Shown: one piece after another, positions 31,335 to 43,079 of the stretch | Layout: the number at the start of each line of letters is the position of its first letter | How positions within the stretch are numbered: position 1 is the first letter of the stretch | DNA from: Arctopsyche grandis | Lineage: Eukaryota; Arthropoda; Insecta; Trichoptera; Hydropsychidae | NCBI RefSeq assembly: GCF_051622035.1 | Contig: NC_135357.1 | Span: forward strand, 34,313,191 to 34,377,190 | DNA: 64,000 bases | Direction of reading: 5' to 3' | The notes under the pieces: model-generated | Database searches by the model: none | Seen by the model: the letters and a program-made list of their open reading frames with translations, nothing else | Told to the model about the DNA's origin: nothing | Translations under genes and position numbers: made by a program

Positions 31335-33510
31335 AATCATATGGGATGACCAGTGCAACCGCATAAGCTCTTCGTCTACTAAGACTTGTCGAAGCTTTCC
31401 AAGATTTGATTGTCTCGTCGTATTCCCAAACATCACTGAAAACATTATTTTCATCACCTCCACCTGAAAATCAAAACTATTAATTGACATTTAAGACCTA
31501 TAAATTAATTCACCCATGCCAAGTACTTTATATTGGAAACAGACCAATTCCGTATACAGGTTTCGGTAGTTTGGTGAATGCCGTCCAAATATTTGCATTC
31601 GGATCGTAATTCTCCGCACTGTCTAAATACGTGGAAGTTTGATAGTCATGTCCACCAGCGACAGAGTTTCCCATTGAATGCGAAGCTCTAAATCAATGGT
31701 GAAATTACGACTAAGTGCTACTGCTGAGAAATAACGAGCTTGATTTAGCGGCTCCAATGGATGTTTCTGACCGCTTTTCAAATCAATGTATTCCACCTGA
31801 AAACAAATAAAATGGTTATATTCCGATTTCTCTAAGCAGGTACTTCGCAACACCGGAAAACGTTACTGAAGTCACTGATTCATTAGAAGAATTCTTGCCG
31901 CCGATGATCTTTTTAGATAGGGTCCAACTTTTCTCTAGTCCATCAAATATATCGATGGTGCTTGCCATCTGAAAACACGTTATGCAATAAAACAATTACA
32001 TTAAAATCCAATCAAAATATTATACTTGTAATACAAAAAACGCACATCAACATCGAATCCCCCAATCAGTGCCATTTTTTTCCTTCTATTTTTCTATGAG
32101 GGCTCGCTCTTGGGATGAAAGATCTGGCATTTTTGTTTTTAATTTCCTGTCTAATAGTGGTCATACATTCTGCACACGAATGACAGAACGTCATTACTTC
32201 GTCGACAATAAACTAAAAATATAGCACATTATTCGAATGATTTTTATCACTAAACCGTAACATTAACCTTTGCCCGCGGCAATAAATATAGCGAACAAGC
32301 TCTATACGCGGCGGTACATTTTCGCGAATTTGGCAATCGAGTTTTCGACCTTAAATACAGATTTTAATATTTACTCAAGTAACCAGATATGTTAATTAAC
32401 ATAAAGTATTATTTTAAACAATAAAATACATCTTATATATCTCGTAGTTTTGGCTGAATTGTCAAATAATCATTCTTCATACAATTGAGACGTATCGTCG
32501 CCATTGTTCAACAGACGTGACGTCACATAAACGAGGCTTCAGTATGGTTCCACAAAAAAAACTAATTTTGACTGGTATATATGAATTTTCAGCAAATTGA
32601 ATAGATGGCTTTCGACTCTCAGTAATATATCCAACCAATTTTGAACCTTAAAACAGTTGAAATAGGCGCATATAAGGCTCAAAATCCCGTGCAAAGTTCA
32701 GAAATTCTATGGAAGACAGCCGCGCTACAGACTTGTCGCGCAAAGCTTCCATAGAAGACGGCCGCGGGTAAACGGTTAATTTCAAATACCTCCAACGAGA
32801 GTAAAGATAACCTCACGGATCTCATCAGCTGTGCCAATTCTATTTTACGGTTCGCATTATCATGATTTACCCACAATTTCACAGCATTGAAAACGCTTTC
32901 TTCGGAACGCACTAACAAATCGTCCCATTTCAAGATTTCGATCACATTGGAGACCGGCAGATTGAGAAAATCTTTTGTGAAAAAGTTTTGTGCAGCTGAA
33001 ACAGAAGTGGAATTGAAAAATATTTAAGTGACATATTTTTTTATATAATCAACACTCACCGTCTCGAAATTTTCCAGAGTCAAATCCATTGCCTTTTCAA
33101 ATCCATACCTAAAATCATATTTCACATTATTACATTTGAAGACCAAAATAATTGATTACTTTTGATGTTCATGAACTCTCACTTATTTCTCCAGTGTAAC
33201 AATACTTCAGGATTGCTTCTATGATTTCGTAGTCAAAATCTGAAAAGATCCCCTCCACTAGACCTTTTTTACAAAGAGTTCGCTGCACGCCATTAAGACG
33301 ACCAAGTGCGCGGGGAAGCTGCAATTATGAAAAATGATAATTTAAACTGACGAAACAATTTGGATTTTAAATAATTTTATATTTGAATCAAGATTACATT
33401 CGGCCTCGAACGGCAAAACTGGTGTCGCATTTCTTATCTTGTTGCATGGCCTCATACAAATACTCCACCCGTTTTGCAGCAAAATCAAACTTTGGCTTCA
33501 CTACGAACAT
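31335..33510 (-). pseudogene. Kelch-like (KLHL10-type) BTB-BACK-kelch gene, decayed
   Basis: Such proteins are adaptors of Cullin-3 ubiquitin ligases. Exons run right to left. The start is ATG 33510 with KFDFAAKRVEYLYEAMQQDK. The BTB exon (33318-33183) carries PAHLVVLMACSELF, a frame break in an A run, then GIFSDFDYEIIEAILKYCYTGE. BACK exons follow (about 33110-32793) with LPVSNVIEILKWDDLLVRSE and RKIELAQLMRSVRLSLLSLE. Kelch exons contain ALIGGFDVDV, GGHDYQTSTYLDSAENYDPN and a last repeat with VFSDVWEYDETIKSWKAS (31466-31337). Apparent frame breaks occur in the BTB exon, before ALIGGF (near 32075) and before GGHDYQ (near 31640). Introns are retained, so it is a decayed duplicate and not a processed copy. 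If some breaks are sequencing errors the gene could be live. Confidence 0.7.
32267..32775. mobile_element. piggyBac-type MITE, copy 2, in a kelch gene intron
   Basis: TTAA stands at 32263-32266 and 32776-32779. The ends are CCTTTGCCCGCGGC and GCCGCGGGTAAACGG. It is 509 bp and nearly identical to 24785-25295 (for example ATATAGCGAACAAGC, GGTTCCACAAAAAAAACTAA). It sits in the intron just after the BACK exon donor. Confidence 0.85.
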
Positions 33511-33539
33511 CTTGTTTCCGATCTTCTCTTAGATTTCTC

Positions 33540-34010
33540 CTGAAAAACAACATTGAATATTAGACAATATAACTGTAAGTGCCGAGCATTATAAAGTTAG
33601 ACTTACCAATTGGAAAGAATAGCAGCGAATGATTTGGAGCACTGTCGTTCATCAGTTTTATCACGATAGATAAGAATATCTCAACCCAGCTTGCTGATTG
33701 CTTACACGGATGTGCCATTATACCACAGAAAAACATGTTTTTACAATATATTGTTAACAATAATAATGAAAATAACTACTCATCCGATATTTGTCCTCTC
33801 ATAGGATAAAACACATTTTGAAATTAAAAATAAAATCATCGATAATATAATTCGACAATCTACTCAAATCTGCCATGCATATTTTGCACTCAAATGGAAT
33901 ACTACTACCAAAATTCAAAGGAAGCAATCAATAAGAATTGATTGATAACCGAAAAATGTATTTTCTTCAAGATAATCTCAATGACAGTGGAAAAACCGCA
34001 CAAAAAAACA
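33540..34010. repeat. Segment duplicated at 35280-35460
   Basis: From about 33775 the text ACTCATCCGATAT..., GCCATGCAT...TTGCACTCAAA and CTTCAAGATAATCTCAATGA parallels 35280-35460. The latter precedes the Helitron-type protein start on the minus strand. This is probably part of another, more decayed copy of that element. The minus-strand frames here (66 codons) resemble no family. Confidence 0.4.
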
Positions 34011-34329
34011 ACCGACTGTTGAAAATAGAAGATTAAAAAGCCGCCGACATTCTAAAATTTGATTAGATGTATGTAGAGTCTCTGACCATTATTCTATAGG
34101 CGTAAAATTTCATTGCAGAGACTTTCTTGTTTGTGTAAAACATAAGTTGATTGCTTGAGTGGTAGCCATCTTCTCCGTGACAAAAAAAACAATTGGACAT
34201 TGAAGAGCGTTGTAGGAACGATTCGTTTCAGAGACCCTTTGCAATTTCGTTTTCTGCAGACTCGTTTTCTAAAGCCCATCTTTTTGCATCGCAATATTAG
34301 CAAACGACGTCCATTCTTCCCATAGTTAA

Positions 34330-35232
34330 AACCACACTCCTAATTTTCTAATGGGTCGAAGTGAACCCTATTCTTTCATATGATACCCAATTATTAAGTC
34401 TGTCGATTGCCAAATATTACGTGCATGTCTACGCGAGACTATATCATCTTCATTCTCAATTTCAAACCGTGAAACCCTGTCTAGTTCGGATATTTTTTCA
34501 AACGTAGATTTTCTAGTCTTTTTTTTCGCTATTAGTCTGATTCCATCATTCTATTTTCAAACGTAGATAATCGGTTTTTTGTTCGCTGTTCGTCTGATTT
34601 AGCCATTCTGAGCTCTGCATTTTTCAAACGTTGAATTTGTAATCGTTCACAGCTCTTCGTCCATCTGATTCCGTCGTCTTTGACTGCATATTTTGATTTT
34701 CTTTCTGTCAAACGCCGAGTGCGTTATTCTTCTGATTCAGTTCTTTTTAAGTTCTTGATATTGTTGCGTAGGGGTGGGTGGAGGATCCAAGTAAAAGGCC
34801 AACAGTCGTTTCACAGCATTTATTGATGATTAAGGAGATACACGTATTGCCAGTGTTCAGTCCAGAATGACATGATATCGCCTAAGTATCGCCTTATAAG
34901 GGATAGATCTCTCAGGACGTCTAATCTGTTTAGCTACTGTATAGTCACGTATTCGGATATGTATTCCCACGGTATGAGAAGTGCAACCATTGTTTCATGC
35001 ACTTAGCTTGTCGCTAATCCTTAAAACCACTTACCCCGGTCACACGGTCTCTCAGGACGCTACCCGGTCTAATCCGATCGCAATTACTCGGCGGCTCTGT
35101 TTAGTATACGTTACAATATTTTGACCGTCGTTTTTGTAAGCGTAGAGTTCTTTGCTCATCCGTTTCTTTCTTCCTAGTTTTTGGTTGTGGTTCACTAGTA
35201 ACAGAAGAGGGCCGTTTTTTAGGAGCCATATT
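34330..35232 (-). pseudogene. Helitron-type protein N-terminus with EQR/RL repeats
   Basis: Minus-strand ATG at 35232 gives MAPKKRPSSVTSEPQPKTRK, then KETDEQRTLRLQKRR. After the inserted LTR (34762-35115), more copies follow, for example MAKSDEQRTKNRL and RMMESD. Chains of E(T/S)xEQRxxRL motifs are typical of the N-terminal region of insect Helitron/Pif1-associated proteins. There are several stops and frame shifts, and no helicase part is visible. The 5' flank (35280-35460) is duplicated at 33775-34010. Confidence 0.5.
34762..35115 (+). mobile_element. Solo LTR, family 1, inside the Helitron-type relic
   Basis: It starts TGTTGCGTAGGGGTGGGTGG and ends GTTACA. ATAT occurs at 34758-34761 and 35116-35119. 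It is 354 bp, the same length as the copy at 801-1155. No internal region. It inserted into the EQR-repeat coding relic. Confidence 0.7.
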
Positions 35233-35459
35233 TATATTTAATGTTTAAAAAGATAATGAAAAACCGCATTAAAATTAACAACCACTCATCCGATATTAAA
35301 ACCATCGTCTCCTACTAAAATAAAAACAGCAAATCCGCCATGCATTGCTTGCACTCAAAAGGAACCAATGTTTAAAGGCTAAAGAGATAATATTCGCTTA
35401 TTAAATAACGCAAAAATATATATTCTTTAAGATAATTTGAATGACATTGGAAAAACCGA

Positions 35460-35846
35460 AGATACACGGATGACTGGGTCACTCATTGTACTCATTGGGT
35501 ACAATGGGTCACTCATTGTACGGGTCTACGTGACGAGCCAGAATGTTAAATTGCAGAAAACACAAATATCGGAAGGCAAAGATCGAAAATCGAAAGATCT
35601 AAAGTCGAAAGATCAAAAAAAAAGGGTGCATGGTAAACGGTACATACTCACGTACAAACACACTTAATTTGCGCGAGCAGGATACAACAGGAACACGAGC
35701 AGGATACAACAGGAACAGGCTTTTCCTGCCGTATTCTGCGCGCGCACATTAATACGGGAGGAAAAGCTTGGTTCATCATAAAAATGAACAATGCACGACA
35801 AACAAACAAAGAACGGCACGCTTCCGGTTCTACCTCTAGTCATTAT
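35460..35846. repeat. Mosaic of short repeat fragments
   Basis: It holds a small tandem (GGGTCACTCATTGTAC twice, near 35475-35522), the inverse copy of 21115-21180 (35577-35650), and a fragment of the CAGTGGCGTG MITE core with the word GAGCAGGATACAACAGGAAC twice (about 35672-35715). No gene. Confidence 0.5.
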
Positions 35847-35991
35847 TAGAGGCCGGAATCCGAAGGGGCTGTTTAGTGGTTCAAAAATTGTAAATGCATT
35901 GTTAAAGGTTTGCCGAACCTTTTATACAAAGCATTTACAACAATTGAACAATAGGCGGCACGTTTCCGGCCCCATCAGATTCCGACCTCTA
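35847..35991. mobile_element. hAT-type MITE, TAGAGG family, copy 1
   Basis: The ends are TAGAGGCCGGAATC and GATTCCGACCTCTA, inverted repeats. A perfect 8-bp direct repeat GTCATTAT lies at 35839-35846 and 35992-35999. The 145-bp element contains TGTAAATGCATTGTTAAAGG, shared with 47080-47177. Non-coding. Confidence 0.8.
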
Positions 35992-35999
35992 GTCATTAT

Positions 36000-36936
36000 A
36001 CATACCTCTCACCCACCGAATAATTTGAATGGAAGATTCGTCGGAGTAACATAGCTGAAAAAACGCACACATATTAATAATTTAGTAAATTTAGCAATAA
36101 TTATATAACTAACAACTAATTTCGCAATAAATTTATTAAAATTATATAACCACTTTCCAATCATCCAGAGTGTTGATGCTGTCTAACCAGTGCCGGCCTT
36201 ACACACCCGTGGGGCACCCACGGGCAATTTTCCTCTAAAGGCGCCCCTAGAAAAAATTTTTAAAATAGGTTTCCCCTCCTCCTTTATCCGGGCTTGGGAC
36301 CGGCAGTGAAGTGGTTAACATGGTTACCCAACCCCACTGGCGGAGTTAAAAATTAATCAATTAATTAATTAACAAACAAACAAATTAATTGATTAAAGAA
36401 ATATATGTATATTTCAGAAGTTTCCGAGCCTTCCTTTCCAAATGAGAATATTTTGCCAACGTAAACTCTCTTTATCTACCCACTACTGATAACACTTCAC
36501 ATGTGAGATGCTGTTTTCGTGAATTGGTAACGTTTCCAATTATTGAATCCCTGTGTCAAATTTGGAAAAAGATTTATCAAAAAGTCGGCAACAAAAAAAT
36601 ATAGGGAATTTTTAGTAACAGTTTTGTATTTTGAATTTTTATTTTTTTTTATATTTTGTATATATGGAATGCTATAAATCTAGCAATTAAAACGATCTTT
36701 TGTTTCATATCAGAGAATAACTGAAAAATTAATGTTTGCGTAAAGCATTAATGTAAAATTTTTTAAATGACTTGTTTGTAAATGAATTGTGTAATTTTAG
36801 GAAAGGCACAGCATTAATGCACTATGATGGAAATTCATTCGTTGTGCGAAATGGTGGTTAATCAGCTGCCACGAGTGAAAATAATCAGTTAAAAAAATAT
36901 TACTGATTTTTTATCAGGTAAGGCCACACTACGTAA
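36000..36936. other. AT-rich stretch with one hAT-like end
   Basis: Near 36190 the text CAGTGCCGGCCTTACACACC, then GTGGGGCACCCACGGGC, resembles one terminus of a hAT element, but I could not find its partner. The remainder is AT-rich and without a recognised gene. Confidence 0.3.
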
Positions 36937-39461
36937 CTAGTGAGCGACAAAAAAAAGCTGCATTTAGACTTCCCTCAAACCTCTCTACCTGGCGTAAATA
37001 ATAAACTATCCCAACCTTCTTTTTAACTATTGTTGCGTAGGGGTGGGCGGAGGATCCTAGTAAAAGGCCAAAGTCAATTCACCGCGTTTATTGATGATTA
37101 AGGAGATACACGCACTGTCACTGCTTAGTCCAGAATGACATGATATCGCCTACGTACCGACTTATAAAGGGTAGATCTCTCAGGACGTCTAATCTGTTTA
37201 CCTGGTTTATAGTCACGTATTCGGATATGTATTCCCACGACATTGGGTCTCCCCGTACCGATTCTGAGAAAGGACTAATAACGGTCATTGTTTAGCCTAA
37301 ATGCACTTAGAGTCCAGATATAATCCTGGAAGTAAGAGCAAGCACTTAGTTAATCCGTTAACAGATAACCCTCGAACTGGGATTCTATTCGCTTTGTACT
37401 AACATAGAATTGAAAAGGTTTTGGTCGGAATTCGTAAGCCGGAAGTAGAACTTTTGTATTATCTAAGTTTTCCTACATTCGTGTTCAATTTGTATTGAAA
37501 ATGCTCATAGCCGGTATGTGTGAATGTCTATGTATGTACATATGTTCGATTATCGAATTTTGGTTTTTATCCTTCTTACATTCCTCAAATACATAGATAA
37601 AGTTGTAGGTTGGTCACATCCGAATTTTTTACAAAAAGTAAATGTAATTGAAGTTTTTTTTTATATTAGGTGGATTGTTTCGATGAATAATTACTAGACG
37701 GTACAAACAATTTGAAAAAAACAAATCACTGAAACAAAGCGATGTTTTTTACTTTATTTAATTACATTTTCGGATGTGTTTTATTTAATCTTAGAAATTT
37801 ATGGTTGCGAACCGAAAATTTAAAGAATGTAGCCAAACTCACAAAATTAGTACGCCAATATGGGAGTATTTTTTGCGTGAAACATCGGGAGTTTGCAAAG
37901 TGCAATTGAACGTTTTTGAAATATGAAAACATGCAATTGAACTTTTTATTCTTATACATTTGAAATCCCGGTGCTAGCACCGGGATCCCGGGACTGGAAA
38001 TTCCCAGCACCGCAATCGCGGTGCTAAAGTAACCTTCCGGGATTGAAAGCACCACTCAGTACCGTGTAAAAATATGTCGTCTTCGAACCATAAGTCGGCC
38101 GAGGTAAAAACTGTGATTTTGAATATCATGAATGAGGGAATTGCGTTTCTGGATATTGCTCGTTGAGTGGGGTTCAATGAGACTTGTGTTAAGTTTATTA
38201 AAAACATTTAACGAAACAGGACAAATCACAAAAGCTCGAGGATCCTGAAGGGAGTCAAAATTGACTGAATTATTTCTGCTTCCAAAATCGGGGAGGTCTA
38301 CGCTTCAACATCCACAGCAGTACATATCCGTAAGATCCAAAGGAAGCTGAATAAATTACGCTTTAGAGCGATGATACCCGTGAGTCACTAACAATTAAAA
38401 AAAAAAGCTGTTGGAATGGGTCATGGACAAGAAGAATTGTACATCAGAGGACTGGTACAAGGTGGTGTTCTCAGATGAATCCAAGTTCAATCTAACTGAA
38501 TCAGATGGGAAGACCACAGTTCGCCCTAGAAGTGGAGAATGTTTTCACGAAAGTTGCGTTTCACCGAACGTGAAGCATTCCCTGTATCTTATACATATAC
38601 GGTATAGGAGCTTTAGACTTCTATGAATGCCATTCAGTACAAAAACACGATACGGGAACATGCCTTACCCACTATTGAAGGCTTTTCAGAATTCGTTGCT
38701 GAACCAATTGTTCAGGACGATTCTGCACATTGCCATCGAGCTCGCTCTGTAAGTTATTTGTAACGATTTTGCTGTCTCTGATATTATTTATGTAGTAAAT
38801 ACCATCTAAATGTTTCAGATAACCAAATATAAACGAGATTTGGGCATGAAGTCCCTCATTTAGCCAGGAAACAGACTGACAAACTAAACCTGCACATCAT
38901 AGATAGAGATGTTGATAATGAAAAAATCTTCCTGTCCGATCGTTATAAATATTTGAATTTCCAATATTAAGATACATCTTTTTAAGTAACGAAAATAGTG
39001 GGCAGGGGGGGTGTTGCTAAAAATTAACCAACGACCTGGTACTTTTTTATTTAGCACTACACCACTGAATATAATCAATGTTTGGGAGAAAGAAATCAAG
39101 CCAAAATTAATAAAAAATTTATATAATTCCATGCCTAGAATAATTGGGGCATTTATAAAAATAAAGGTGGAGTGACAAAACATTAAGGTTTATATGATAA
39201 TTACATATTTCTTAATGTTTATTAATACAACAGCAGGTTGAAAATTGCTTCATAACAAATGAAACACGACCAAAATGCGGTCAACACGTTTACACCAATT
39301 TTATACATTTCAATAAACACAGTAAAAAAAATCAGTTTGTCCTGTTTCAATATCCTCATGATCTTTATCATAGTTTAATAAAACTTTGTACTGAAAATAT
39401 CGCTGAAGTAAAATGGAATTTTATAGAGAAATACAAATGCAACTTTTTTTGTCGCTCACTG
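36937..39461 (+). mobile_element. Tc1-like DNA transposon, decayed and interrupted
   Basis: The left end CTAGTGAGCGACAAAAAAAA mirrors the right end TTTTTTTGTCGCTCACTG, both followed inward by A(A/G)(C/T)TGCATTT. The transposase starts at 38074 (MSSSNHKSAEVKTVILNIMN) and is broken by many stops. The first catalytic block is clear: DWYKVVFSDESKFNLTESDG at 38451-38510. Later parts with ALPTIEGFSEFVAEPIVQDD and a final WEKEIKPKLIKNLYNSMPR, then KGGVTKH (to about 39183), match Tc1 transposase. The length is inflated by a solo LTR (37031 to about 37400) and another repeat (37495-37630). Confidence 0.7.
37031..37400 (+). mobile_element. Solo LTR, family 1, inside the Tc1-like element
   Basis: It starts TGTTGCGTAGGGGTGGGCGG and runs parallel to 34762-35115 for over 200 bp (CAGGACGTCTAATCTGTTTA). 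Its right border is less clear. Solo, no internal region. Confidence 0.6.
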
Positions 39462-39529
39462 TGTATCGGCCGACTAGTTGAGCGACCAGAAAAAATGTAA
39501 TAAGTGAGCGACAAAGACGGGTGTGGCAT

Positions 39530-40834
39530 GCCTAAAGTGACCATACGTCCCGTCCCGTTTTTAAGTAGCCTGTCCCGTTGTCCCCAACATTCTATATGGA
39601 CGCGCATGAATGTGTAAATGCGCATGCGCGAAAGGAGTATGAATACGACCATATAATGTACCAAAGAATACTATCCGCACTTGCAGGACACCTGCAGGAT
39701 ACGGGTCGTGCTGGATAGGTATGAACAGACCTTAATACTTGAGAAAATTTGTTCACCAGAAAAATATAAAACATAATTTTATTATATTTATATTATTCAT
39801 TCCCGTTCTTTTATTTTCTTTATCAACATTCCTGTTCTTTTTATTAATAAATAGCTGAACCCCGGCATGCGTTGCAATGCCATAATAACGCATGCAATTC
39901 CCGTTCCCATTTGTCGGAAAAACACAGGTAACGAACACATATGAAAATAATTGCGTTGCAATGACACTGATTCCGGTTTTTCCCGTTTAATTTTTTCACA
40001 GTAATTGGTTCAGTTGTTTAGCAGCCTATTCGAGACACACATTCATTTATACATATATATATATATAGATCGATAAAAACTATGAAAAAATACACGTTTT
40101 CTTGAATACACATACTATTACGTAAAAATCGATAGGTGTCACGTTTTGAGGACAAAAATTAATGGTCACATTAGGCATGCCCCATGCAACTGTCGCCCAA
40201 AACCAAGTCGTTCGCAAGTCGCACGGTGTGGCCCATGCTCGACAAGTGGCCCAAATATTAATACTCAAAATTTAACCATTAATTGTAAAAATGAAAAACA
40301 AATCCGATATGAAGCTTCGTTTTGGAAAATGGTTTTGGAGCGTCTGTAGATATGGCTAACATTAATGTTAGATAAACTTTTGGATGGAAATTTTTTATTC
40401 CAAGTTCAATTGATTGCGAATCTTGATGACGTAATAAATATGCCATCTGGATCAGTAAATTATCTTAATCCAACAATACAAATCGAGTTGGTGAAATTGT
40501 TAGGAAATAAGGGACAAGATATAATAGATCTCGTCGATCCTGTCGAGGGACGTCGACGCGGACGTGGCCCACTTAGAACTGATTTGTAAGGGCGAGGTTA
40601 TCGTCATCTCAGAATCAACGATTCTAGTGATTCGGATTAACCATGTTAATTTTTAAATTGACAGATATATCACGTCGATTCTATACAGGGACGTCGACGG
40701 GTGTAAAATGACGTGGACACGTAGAGCTGAATCGACCAAATTAAGGGACGAAAATATCGTTAAAAATTATCGAAATTAAGGACCAAATAAAGGACGAAAG
40801 ATACCCGAAATCATGTGGGAGATGCACAACGCAC
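39530..40834 (+). mobile_element. hAT-like element relic with DUF4371-type transposase fragment
   Basis: At 40290-40500 the frames read EASFWKMVLERL, then GNFLFQVQLIANLDDVINMP and SGSVNYLNPTIQIELVKLLG. This is close to the DUF4371 region of insect ZMYM/hAT-type transposases. The left side begins with AAAGTGACCATACGTCCCGT, a text I also see at 47185 and which resembles hAT-like ends. Only this small part is recognisable. The right end is not found before the gypsy fossil starts. Confidence 0.5.
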
Positions 40835-42236
40835 CCACGGGGGAGGGGGCCACTTTGGTATCAACAAAACGTACCGAAACGTGCGCCAAAAATATTACTG
40901 GCCGACGTGTCGAATCGACTTAGCCCAGTGGTGCGAACGATGCGCACAATGAGGGGTCCACAACGGACCACACCGAAGAAATCGCGGAGCACTTTAACCG
41001 TACCTTTCGGGGACGCCACTACAACGAATGGAAGTCGACATTCTGGGTCCACTCCCGGCCACCGAACGAGAAAACCGTTACATACTGGTGGCTATGGACT
41101 ACTTCACAAAGTGGCCGGAAGCGATTCCACTACCGAACCAGGAGGCAGAGACCGTAGCAGACGCCCTAGTAGAACAAGTGTTCACGCGGCTAGGCGTCCC
41201 GAACGAGCTGCACTCTGACCAGGGACGAAACTTCGAGTCAGTTGTTCCGTCAGGCACTGGACCGGCTGGGCGTCCACAAATGAGAACAACACCGTACCGA
41301 CCGATGGAATGGTCGAGCGAATCAATCGAACCATGCGGGCGCACTTGACGAAGTTCGTCAACGAGGAGCAGGACGACTGGGACACGCTGGTTCCGCACAT
41401 CCTCATGGCCTATAGAGCGGCCCAACACGAGCATCACCAGCAGCCATGATGTACGGACGAGAACTGCGCATGCCGGCGGACCTATTATATGGGGGCCCTC
41501 CACCAGACAGCGAACCTCAGGATCCACACCGATATACCGCGAAGTTGACCGAAGACATGGCCAAGGTACATCGGTTCGCCAGAGCCCACCTCCGGATGCA
41601 GAATAGCCGTATGAAGACGCGATACGATGTCCGCAGATCCGAACCGGCGTACGAAACAGCTGACCGAGTCTGGCTGTACAACCCTGCCAAGACTCCAGGG
41701 CTTTCACCAAAGCTGCAATCGCTGTGGGAAGGACCGTACACCATAGACACCAAACTGAGTGATGTAGTGTATCGTATACACAGAGAATTCGACGGCTCAA
41801 ACCGATTAATGGTGGTGCACCTTGATAGACTCGCAAGGTATAAGGCCGTCGAATATTGACTGTAATTGTTTATAATTTTGTTTTACTATAACTTTAACTT
41901 GTATAATTAATGGGTCGATCGGGACTATCTCTCTTAAGAAGGGAGTTGTGCAAAGTTATTACGAGAGACGCCCTTAGACCGGTGACGTCATGATGACTCC
42001 GACCAATGGTGGAGTCGGGCGTTGCGGCCAATGGCTGCGCCAGCCTCCTCGACCAATGACTAAGATAATACGTGTATGCGCTGAGCGCTGATTCTTTGTA
42101 AGTATGGTGCGCTCTCGAACGGTGGCATTCGGATCCTGGCCTCCACCTGACGAGCAGCTAATAAAGACCTGCCTGCGTGTTTTCTTGTACCTCGACCTGA
42201 CTCCACTTACCTCTGAATACTCTTCAGTACCATACA
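40835..42236 (+). mobile_element. 3' part of a Ty3/gypsy retrotransposon (fossil)
   Basis: The element is truncated at its 5' side. It begins in the zinc-binding part of integrase and continues through the integrase core (with EVDILGPLPATERENRYILV) to the C-terminal integrase region. A purine-rich tract and a 3' LTR (41947-42236) follow, starting TGTGCAAAG and ending ATACA. Gag, protease and reverse transcriptase are absent. It is broken, with several frame interruptions, but the protein is still easy to read, so age is moderate. A related LTR lies at 47303-47570. Confidence 0.8.
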
Positions 42237-42608
42237 AATTTTATTTTAAATGTTTTGAATATCCTTTCAAGTAAAACGACTACCGCTCTTTTTGTCTAAT
42301 AATTTTGCGATTTATGAAGTCTTTCGCATTTCCCGAAATTAAATTCGTCATCGATTCTAGACTTTCTGCTTTAAATTTGGAATTTCTTCGGTTAAGTTTA
42401 AGGTTTTCTTTATCGATAGTGTGATTGTGATCTAAGCAGACTTTTGTCACTTTTTATATGTATTATTTTTGTACATACCGAGTTTAGCTTCACATCCTTT
42501 GTAAAAGTGATGCCGATTCCTAGGTTACTGTACGCCTCGGCCAACAGTGGTCTTTGTTGTATAGCAACACGAAAAATGTGCTGATTTGTCCATTTTTTTC
42601 CACTGTAT
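42237..42608. other. No recognised feature
   Basis: AT-rich sequence with no frame or repeat that I can name. Confidence 0.4.
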
Positions 42609-42962
42609 TGTTACGGGGACGAGTAGGAGATGGTGTAGAATATTATAGTCACAGATTTTGTCAAATGATTATATTCTTTAGATAGCAGTAAATATAAACG
42701 AGATTAATTCACAAGTGTGGTATTTTATATGTGTGAGTGAATTATGAGTGATGTACAAACAGTGGTACATATGAGTGTACACCGTTTGTGAGTTGGCAGA
42801 AGTGTGACGCCAACTGACAGTAGTCGAGCTACTGGCCGGACGGCCACCGGTAGGTGCGTACGCGCACGTGTGTATACTTAATGTACAATAAACGTACATT
42901 GATGGACCAACATCGTCTTTGATTATCTCTCCCGCAATCCTCCCTATATCTTCGAACTCTAC
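42609..42962 (+). mobile_element. Possible solo LTR, family 4
   Basis: It starts TGTTACGGGGACGAGTAGGAG-like and runs to CTCTACA. It has a polyA signal AATAAA near 42888 with a GT-rich region behind it, and it is more GC-rich than the flanks. No target duplication is seen and no second copy is present, so this is tentative. Confidence 0.35.
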
Positions 42963-43079
42963 ACAAGTTACTAGTCCAATAAGTTAGAAAATTTCCAGGA
43001 TTGTTATAAGATACCAAACTTTCAATAGTCTCTGAATTTTTCCGCAAATCGTACGTAAAATAGGATATTTGAGGTGTAT

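Noticed and set aside
42678-42899. Minus-strand frame MYVYCTLSIHTCAYAPTGG... as a gene
   Set aside because: It falls in the possible solo LTR at 42609-42962 and shows no family resemblance.
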